From an uncultured Burkholderiales bacterium (GTDB lineage: Bacteria > Pseudomonadota > Gammaproteobacteria > Burkholderiales > Casimicrobiaceae), in NCBI GenBank assembly GCA_937944385.1, contig CALDYQ010000031.1:1-59682 (forward strand): 59,682 nt of DNA. Direction: 5' to 3'. The position numbers and the translations under genes are program-made. How positions within the stretch are numbered: the stretch's first letter is position 1; every line of letters starts with the position of its first letter. Below, piece after piece: positions 53,903 to 59,682 of this stretch. The notes beneath the pieces are model-generated. The model saw only the letters and a list, made by a program, of their open reading frames with translations. It ran no database searches and was not told the origin of the DNA.

Positions 53903-55336
53903 ATGACTTCGCCTGTTTCCGCCTCATCCCGGGCGCGCCCTGTCCGCACCCGCTTCGCCCCGTCCCCCACGGGCACCTTGCACCTTGGCAACATCCGCAC
54001 TGCGCTTTTCGCCTGGGCCTTCGCCCGGCATCATGGCGGGCAGTTCATACTGCGGATCGAGGACACCGACCTCGAACGCTCCTCCGAAGCGAGCGCGGAG
54101 GGCATCCTGCGCGATCTCGCCTGGCTCGGGCTCGGCTTCGATGAAGGGCCCTACTTCCAGATGCAGCGCATGGCGCGCTACCGCGAGGTGATTGCCCAAC
54201 TCCTGGCCGAGGGCAAGGCGTACCACTGTTACATGAGTCCGGCCGAGCTCGATGGTCTGCGCGAAGAGCAGCGGGCACGTGGCGAGAAGCCCCGCTATGA
54301 CGGCCGCTGGCGGCCCGAGAACCGCGCCCGGCTCGGCCTCACCCCGCCGCCGGGCGTCGATCCGGTGATCCGCTTCCGAAACCCGGACGACGGGGTCGTG
54401 GCCTGGGACGATGCGGTCAAGGGCACGATCGAAATCGCCAACGCCGAGATGGATGACCTCGTGATCGCGCGTGCCGCCCCGGTGGGCGAGGTGGGCGTGC
54501 CAACCTACAACTTCTGCGTGGTGGTCGACGACCTGGACATGGAGATTACGCATGTGCTGCGCGGTGATGGCCACGTGATGAATACGCCGCGGCAGATCAA
54601 CATCTTCCGCGCGCTCGGCGCCGAGCCGCCCGTGTTCGGGCATCTGCCCACCGTCCTCGGGCACGACGGCGAAAAGCTCTCGAAGCGGCACGGGGCCACC
54701 GGGCTCGATGAGTACGCCCAGGCGGGCTATCTGCCTGAGGCGATCATCAACGGCCTGGCCCGTCTCGGCTGGAGCCACGGGGACGATGAGATCTTCACCC
54801 CGGCACAACTGGTGGAATGGTTCAACCTCGAGTCGCTCACGCCGTCACCGGCGCGTTTCGATGCCTCGAAATTCGAGTGGCTGAACGGAGAGCACATCAA
54901 GCGCTTGCCTGTCGCCGAACTCGCGCAGCGGCTCAAGCCTTTTCTCGATGCCCGTGGCTACGGCCCGGAGCCTGCCCCCGAGGTCGTGGCGGAACTCCTG
55001 CGCGAGCGCGCGCCGACGCTCGCCAAGATCGCCGAGCAGGCGTGCTACCTCTACGTTGCGCCGGAGGTGCCCGCGGTTCTGCGCGCCGAGCACGTGACGG
55101 AAGCGAATCGCACCGCGCTCATCGAGGTGCGTGAGGCGCTCGGCACGATCGCGTGGACGGCCGAGGCGATCGGCGTGCTGCTCAAGGACGCGGCCAAGCG
55201 CCACGGGCTCAAGCCGCCGCAGGTCATGATGCCCTTGCGTGTACTGCTGACCGGCAGCACGCAGGCGCCCTCGGTCGATCGGCTGATCCACGCCATTGGC
55301 CGGCAGCAGGTGCTCAGCAGACTCGAGTCGATCTGA
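53903..55336 (+). CDS. gltX: glutamate-tRNA ligase
   Basis: 477 residues. It charges tRNA-Glu with glutamate. The class I HIGH motif appears as [14 protein letters not shown] and the KMSKS equivalent as [18 protein letters not shown] opens the Rossmann domain and [28 protein letters not shown] lies in the connective region. The C-terminal anticodon-binding domain ends with [28 protein letters not shown]. It diverges from the imu operon across a 71-bp gap containing both promoters. It is the last clearly core gene before the restriction module. Confidence 0.96.
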   Translation: MTSPVSASSRARPVRTRFAPSPTGTLHLGNIRTALFAWAFARHHGGQFILRIEDTDLERSSEASAEGILRDLAWLGLGFDEGPYFQMQRMARYREVIAQLLAEGKAYHCYMSPAELDGLREEQRARGEKPRYDGRWRPENRARLGLTPPPGVDPVIRFRNPDDGVVAWDDAVKGTIEIANAEMDDLVIARAAPVGEVGVPTYNFCVVVDDLDMEITHVLRGDGHVMNTPRQINIFRALGAEPPVFGHLPTVLGHDGEKLSKRHGATGLDEYAQAGYLPEAIINGLARLGWSHGDDEIFTPAQLVEWFNLESLTPSPARFDASKFEWLNGEHIKRLPVAELAQRLKPFLDARGYGPEPAPEVVAELLRERAPTLAKIAEQACYLYVAPEVPAVLRAEHVTEANRTALIEVREALGTIAWTAEAIGVLLKDAAKRHGLKPPQVMMPLRVLLTGSTQAPSVDRLIHAIGRQQVLSRLESI

Positions 55337-55345
55337 CCTCGAGGC

Positions 55346-55400
55346 TCACAGGTAAGTCACAGGTGAGTCACAGCTGAATCACAGGTGAGCCACATCTGAG
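55346..55400. repeat. five tandem copies of an 11-bp repeat after gltX
   Basis: Units TCACAGGTAAG, TCACAGGTGAG, TCACAGCTGAA, TCACAGGTGAG and CCACATCTGAG follow one another without gaps, then TCAGGG. Units 2 and 4 are identical. Each unit is partly palindromic (TCAC..GTGA). The array begins 9 bp after the gltX stop, in the 159-bp gap before the convergent hsdR stop. The 11-bp period is close to one DNA turn, so the copies face the same side of the helix. Confidence 0.85.
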
Positions 55401-55495
55401 TCAGGGCGCCAGCGCAGCCGGTGCGACTCAATGCCGCGCGTAGTGCGGCAGCGCCTCGGCCTCGGCGCTGAAATTGCCTAAGCGTATCGGCACGG

Positions 55496-58400
55496 TCAGG
55501 CCAGTCCGAAATACCGCTCGAAGAACGCAGCCAGGCGGTCCAGCACAGTCTGCTTCTTGCTTGCATGGCTGTTGTTCTTGTTGAACCGTGACACCGGCGG
55601 CAGGATTTTCGTGATCGCGGTGCCGGTGGTCGGGATGCCGCCATCGCGGAATGCGTTGTCGATGAAACTGTGCGTGGCCTCGGCGTTTAGGTTCTCCGCG
55701 GCGATGATGCGTTCCAGCTCCTCGGACTTTTTCTTCGCAACGAAGGCTTGCCACTGCGCGTCCACCTGGGCCGTGGTGTTCACCGAATCGACGAACTGCT
55801 CGATCAGGTCTTTCTTGTTACGCAAGGAGGGGCTCGAATCGACGGCACGCTCGATGGTGGCGCGGATTTCGCGGTCGTCGCCCGAACCCTTTTTCTTCAG
55901 GTACTGCTCGACCAAGAGCAGGATGTAGTCGACATTGATTTCAACCTGTTTGATGAGTTCGATCTCGAACACCACATCGTCATTGATCGACTCTTTATCG
56001 GCCGCCGCCAGCGCGCGGAATTCCGCGTACAAGTTCAGGTAGAGGCTCTGGTAATCCTGAAATTCGCGCTCGGTCAAGATTTCGTTCCCAGAGAAATCGT
56101 CGAATGCCGTGAGGATGTTCTTCAGCCGCAAAATCGAGCCGAACAGCTTGATGAATGCCTTTTGTGCGGCCTCGCCAACAATGGCTTTTCGGAGTGGGAA
56201 TCCAACCGTGAGTTCTCCGACGCGCTTTTCGTACTCCTTGTAATACTCGGCATAGGGCTTGAGCAGCACGATGCCCTTGGCGTCCTTGTTGCCAAACAAG
56301 GCGAGCGCGTCGTTGGTCTCCTGCTCCAGATTGCGGAAGGAGACGATGTTGCCGTAGGTCTTGACCGAATTGAGGATGCGGTTGGTACGTGAATAGGCCT
56401 GGATCAAGCCGTGGGCCTTGAGGTTCTTGTCCACCCACAGGGTGTTGAGCATGGTGGCGTCAAAGCCGGTGAGGAACATGTTGACCACGATGACGATGTC
56501 CAGCTCCCGATTTTTCAGGCGCTGCGACAAATCCTTGTAGTAGTTCTGGAACTTGTCTGCCGAGGTATCGAAGCTCGTGCCGAACAGGGCGTTATAGTCC
56601 CGGATCGCGGCATCCAGAAAATCGCGCGATCCTTGATCCAGACCCTCGGTTTCGAATTCCTCCTCGCCGAGCAGGCCATCACTGTCCTCTTCATTCGCGG
56701 CAAAGCTGTAGATCAAGCCCACCTTGAGCCGCTTGGCCTCGGGCAACTCCTTTTGCTGCGCCTTGAACTCCGCGTAATAACGCTTGGCCGCCTCGATACT
56801 GGCGGTGGCGAACAGCGAATTGAACCCGGCCTGCCGCTTGCCGTCGTGGCGATAACTGGCGCTGCGTTTGGTCTTCTGATCGAAGTGTTCGCGGATGTAG
56901 GCCACGATCTGCGTGATGCGCTCCGGCGCCAGCAGCGCCCGCTCGGTGTCGATGGCCGGCACCTTCTTGTCCCGGATGTTCGGCGCCTGCTTGATCGTGT
57001 TGATGTAGTCGATGCGAAACGGCAGCACGTTCTTGTCGTTGATGGCATCGACGATGGTGTAGGTGTGCAGCCTGTCGCCAAAGGCCTGTTGCGTGGTGCG
57101 TCGCAGCGGATTGCCGCCTGTACCTGAGTTCTCGGCAAAGATCGGCGTACCGGTGAAGCCGAACAGGTGATAGCGCTTGAACACCCGCGTGATTTCGGCG
57201 TGCATGTCGCCAAACTGGCTGCGGTGGCACTCGTCGAAGATCACCACCACGTGCGCGTCATACACCGGGTGTTTCTTGTTCTTGACGACGAAGCGGGACA
57301 GCTTCTGGATGGTGGTGATGATGATGCGGGCGTTCGGGTCTTCCAGCTGCTTTTGCAGCACCGCCGTGGAGGTATTCGAGTTGGCTGCGCCTTTTTCGAA
57401 GCGCTCGTACTCGCGCATGGTCTGGTAGTCCAGATCCTTGCGGTCCACCACGAAGAGCACCTTGTCGATCTCTGGCAGGCCCCGCGCCAGTTGCGCCGCC
57501 TTGAAGCTGGTCAGCGTTTTGCCGCTGCCGGTGGTGTGCCAGATGTAGCCGCCCGCCGCCAAGGTGCCCAACTGTTTGTGATTGGTTGAGGTCGCAATAC
57601 GCTGCAATATGCGCTCGGCCGCCGCGATCTGATAGGGCCGCATCACCAGCAGCTTGCGATCCACATCGAACACGCAGTATCGGGTGAGGACGTTGAGCAG
57701 CGTATGCTTGGCGAAAAAGGTCTTGGTGAAACCGGCCAGCTCGGTGATGGGCTGGTTTTTCGCATCCGCCCACCCACTGGTAAAGGCAAAGCTGTTGGAG
57801 GTCTTGCTTTTGCTGCCGCCTTTGCCACGCCGGGCGGACTGCTCCTTCAAATGCCCGGCGCGCACGGTGTTGCTGTAGTACTTGGTCAGCGTGCCGTTGC
57901 TGATGACGAAGAGCTGCACGTACTCGAACAGACCGGAGCCTGCCCAGAAACTGTCGCGCTGGTAGCGGTTGATCTGGTTGAAGGCCTCGCGGATGTCCAC
58001 GCCCCGCCGCTTCAACTCGATATGCACCATCGGCAGGCCGTTGACCAGCACCGTCACGTCGTAGCGGTTGGCCCGCGCGCCCTCGGCTTCGTATTGGTTG
58101 ATCACCTGCAAGGCGTTGTTGTGGATGTTGGCCTTGTCGATGAGATAAATGTTCTTCGTGCTGCCGTCGTCGCGCTTCAGGATCTGCACATGGTCTTCCT
58201 GAATGCGCGCGGTCTTCTCCACGATGCCGTCATTCGCGCCCGCGATGCAGGTGCCGAAGAAGCGGTCCCACTCGGCATCGGAGAATGAAACCTTGTTGAG
58301 CTTTTCCAACTGGCGGCGCAGGTTGGCGATGAGTTCCGCTTCCGAGGTGATGCGCAGGTACTCGTAGGCCTGCATTTGCAACTGCTCGATGAGGCCCTTC

Positions 58401-58531
58401 TCCAGCTCGGCTTCGGACTGGTAGGCCGCCTCGCGCACGCCCGGGGCTTCGGGCTGAAATTCGGCGACGACCGTGCTCTCGCTGGACAGCGCGATCGGCT
58501 CGTAGCGATAGGGCTTCACGTCTTGGCTCAT
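55496..58531 (-). CDS. hsdR: type I restriction enzyme R subunit
   Basis: 1011 residues. The N-terminal PD-(D/E)xK nuclease is intact: RYDVTVLVNGLPMVHIELKRRG gives Asp 158, Glu 172 and Lys 174. The SF2 translocase follows with TTGSGKT (about 333-339), VVIFDECHRSQFGDMH, LFGFTGTPIF and IVVNMFLTGFDATMLNTLWVDK plus QAYSRTNR (motif VI). The C-terminal helical domain serves to bind HsdM/HsdS. It cuts DNA lacking host methylation after ATP-driven translocation. The ATG at 58531 overlaps the upstream ATPase stop (ATGA). hsdM and hsdS are not in the window and would be expected beyond the right edge. Confidence 0.95.
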   Translation of the reverse strand: MSQDVKPYRYEPIALSSESTVVAEFQPEAPGVREAAYQSEAELEKGLIEQLQMQAYEYLRITSEAELIANLRRQLEKLNKVSFSDAEWDRFFGTCIAGANDGIVEKTARIQEDHVQILKRDDGSTKNIYLIDKANIHNNALQVINQYEAEGARANRYDVTVLVNGLPMVHIELKRRGVDIREAFNQINRYQRDSFWAGSGLFEYVQLFVISNGTLTKYYSNTVRAGHLKEQSARRGKGGSKSKTSNSFAFTSGWADAKNQPITELAGFTKTFFAKHTLLNVLTRYCVFDVDRKLLVMRPYQIAAAERILQRIATSTNHKQLGTLAAGGYIWHTTGSGKTLTSFKAAQLARGLPEIDKVLFVVDRKDLDYQTMREYERFEKGAANSNTSTAVLQKQLEDPNARIIITTIQKLSRFVVKNKKHPVYDAHVVVIFDECHRSQFGDMHAEITRVFKRYHLFGFTGTPIFAENSGTGGNPLRRTTQQAFGDRLHTYTIVDAINDKNVLPFRIDYINTIKQAPNIRDKKVPAIDTERALLAPERITQIVAYIREHFDQKTKRSASYRHDGKRQAGFNSLFATASIEAAKRYYAEFKAQQKELPEAKRLKVGLIYSFAANEEDSDGLLGEEEFETEGLDQGSRDFLDAAIRDYNALFGTSFDTSADKFQNYYKDLSQRLKNRELDIVIVVNMFLTGFDATMLNTLWVDKNLKAHGLIQAYSRTNRILNSVKTYGNIVSFRNLEQETNDALALFGNKDAKGIVLLKPYAEYYKEYEKRVGELTVGFPLRKAIVGEAAQKAFIKLFGSILRLKNILTAFDDFSGNEILTEREFQDYQSLYLNLYAEFRALAAADKESINDDVVFEIELIKQVEINVDYILLLVEQYLKKKGSGDDREIRATIERAVDSSPSLRNKKDLIEQFVDSVNTTAQVDAQWQAFVAKKKSEELERIIAAENLNAEATHSFIDNAFRDGGIPTTGTAITKILPPVSRFNKNNSHASKKQTVLDRLAAFFERYFGLA

Positions 58532-59682
58532 GCTCCCACCCAATGCGCCACCGGCTGCACCAGAAAATCCTCGAGCGCGATGCCGTCGCCGCCCACCAGC
58601 AGACAGCGCTCCGGTTTGAACGCCTGCGCGAAGGCCGCCGTTCCCGCGTGGGCCTGTGGCGCGCGGCCGCTTTTCACCTCGATGGCGGTCAGCCGCCGCC
58701 CCGCCTGCACGATGAAATCCACCTCGTGATTGCGCTCGCGCCAGTAGTGCAGCGCGCACTCGCCGCGCAGAGCGGCATTGGCCAGATGCGCCCCCACGGC
58801 GGATTCCACCAGCCGCCCCCAGAACTCGCGGTCCGCGCGCGCCTCGTTCAGGCTGTAACCGCAGGCCGCCGTCATCAGCGCGGTGTTGAGCACCTGCAGC
58901 TTCGGGCTGGAGCCGCGGCTGCGCGCCACATCCCCCGCATACTTGGGCAGGCCGCAGACCATGCCCGCGCCCGCCAGCAACTCCAGATAGTGCGCCAGCG
59001 TGGTGGTGTTGCCCGCATCCTGCAACTGCCCCAGCATCTTGGTGTAGGAGAGCACCTGCCCCGAATAGCGGCAGGCCAGATCGAACAGCCGCCGCAGCAA
59101 GGCCGGCTTGTCCACCCGGGTGAGCAGCAGCACATCGCGCGAGATCGAAGTCTCCACCAGGCTGTCCAGAACGTAGCGCGACCAGCGCGCAGGCTCCGCG
59201 ATCAGCGGCGCCGCGCCCGGATAGGCGCCGTAGAAAAGATATTCATCCAGCGACCAGCCAAAGGCCGCGTGCATCTCGGCAAACGACCAATGCGGCACGA
59301 CCAGGGTCTCGAAGCGCCCGGCCAGGCTCTCGGTCAGCCCCTGGGCAATCAAGAGCGGCGCGGAACCGAGCAATACCACCTTGAGTGGATGCCTGGCGCG
59401 GCTGTCCTCGTCCCACAGGCGTTTCACCGTTTCCGACCAGCCCGGGATCTTCTGAATCTCGTCCAGCACCAGCACCGCACCCGCCGGGCCGGCGACGGCC
59501 AAACGAGCCGCCTCCCATTGCTGGGCAATCCACTCCGCGCCGCGCAGCATCGGCTCGTCCGCGCTGGCGTAGCGCACCGGCACGGCCAGCGCCTCTGTCG
59601 CTTGCTGCACCAGGGTGGACTTGCCCACCTGCCGCGGCCCGCTCACCACCTGGATGAAGCGGCGCGGCTCGGCAAGGCGGGC
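58528..59682 (-). CDS. AAA ATPase with DUF4143 domain (COG1373-like), 5' end beyond the window
   Basis: The reading frame is open to the right edge, so the N-terminus is missing; 384 codons are present. Walker A is SGPRQVGKSTLVQQ, Walker B VLVLDEIQKIPGW, and sensor-like VVLLGSAPLLI follows. The DUF4143 half has YLELLAGAGMVCGLPKYAG, FWGRLVESAVGAHL, and YWRERNHEVDFIVQAGRRLTAIEVKSG, the last resembling a PD-(D/E)xK nuclease core (Asp, Glu-x-Lys). Its stop overlaps the hsdR start, so the two are translationally coupled. Whether it aids restriction or is a passenger of the locus is unknown. Confidence 0.85.
   Translation of the reverse strand, partial: ARLAEPRRFIQVVSGPRQVGKSTLVQQATEALAVPVRYASADEPMLRGAEWIAQQWEAARLAVAGPAGAVLVLDEIQKIPGWSETVKRLWDEDSRARHPLKVVLLGSAPLLIAQGLTESLAGRFETLVVPHWSFAEMHAAFGWSLDEYLFYGAYPGAAPLIAEPARWSRYVLDSLVETSISRDVLLLTRVDKPALLRRLFDLACRYSGQVLSYTKMLGQLQDAGNTTTLAHYLELLAGAGMVCGLPKYAGDVARSRGSSPKLQVLNTALMTAACGYSLNEARADREFWGRLVESAVGAHLANAALRGECALHYWRERNHEVDFIVQAGRRLTAIEVKSGRAPQAHAGTAAFAQAFKPERCLLVGGDGIALEDFLVQPVAHWVGA

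Noticed and set aside
55346-55400. Short CRISPR array
   Set aside because: The 11-bp units are directly adjacent without spacers and there are no cas genes.

Overview
The window is about 59.7 kb of high-GC DNA that looks like a chromosome segment of a betaproteobacterium. The evidence is the aminotransferase-hom-thrC gene order, an imuA-imuB-dnaE2 mutagenesis cassette, split ETF genes, TAGAAT-type -10 elements placed 8 nt before tRNAs, and housekeeping genes such as gltX and prlC. Phylum and class are inferred from gene content only; a gammaproteobacterial relative is not excluded. Most of the window is ordinary chromosome. Accessory-looking stretches are the left edge (1-6.2 kb), the tRNA-flanking region (37.3-38.5 kb), the kinase/sigma block (38.7-45.4 kb) and the right edge (55.3-59.7 kb).

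Layout. 0-6.2 kb: a minus-strand cluster of secreted proteins (DUF1800, DUF1501, and a cytochrome c/anchor-D protein with a broken frame). 6.3-8.7 kb: M61 peptidase, tRNA-Arg(CCU), a Mth938/DUF498 protein. 9-14 kb: alaC-type aminotransferase, hom, thrC and an orphan ABC ATPase. 14.1-17.7 kb: acyl-CoA dehydrogenase with etfA and etfB; their electron acceptor ETF-QO lies at 29.2-30.9 kb. 17.8-21.2 kb: a three-gene Gtr-like glycosylation cassette. 21.2-25.1 kb: a small membrane protein, enoyl-CoA hydratase, cobalamin adenosyltransferase, oligopeptidase A. 25.1-28.6 kb: an ECF sigma factor, its RskA-like anti-sigma factor, and a probable target operon of exported globin, exported cupredoxin-like protein and DUF3034 outer-membrane protein. 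28.5-31.4 kb: a gene broken by a 19-bp tandem duplication, a membrane protein, ETF-QO and a GNAT acetyltransferase. 31.5-35.4 kb: thioesterase, acetoacetyl-CoA synthetase and the two 3-oxoacid CoA-transferase subunits. 35.5-38.5 kb: UMF1-type MFS carrier, TonB-C-like protein, four tRNAs and a MITE-like element. 38.7-45.4 kb: an ECF sigma factor upstream of two paralogous receptor-like Ser/Thr kinases with TPR-like outer domains. 45.5-48.3 kb: gamma-glutamyltransferase family protein and an orphan TRAP binding protein. 48.4-53.9 kb: dnaE2, imuB, imuA under a LexA box. 53.9-55.3 kb: gltX. 55.3-59.7 kb: an 11-bp tandem repeat, type I restriction subunit hsdR and a truncated AAA ATPase.

The two most interesting systems are signalling modules. 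In the first, a sigma factor whose region 2.2 lacks the usual acidic residues and carries a Thr there sits with two tandem kinases, as in the ECF43/EcfP-PknT type of sigma-factor phosphorylation. In the second, an ECF sigma/anti-sigma pair precedes an envelope operon headed by an exported truncated hemoglobin, with a promoter-like TGCATCC-N16-CGTAAG in front of it. Two genes are visibly broken (a homopolymer frameshift near 673-678 and a 19-bp tandem duplication at 28784-28821). No CRISPR array, rRNA, complete insertion sequence or prophage was seen. All assignments come from reading the sequence; no similarity search was run.
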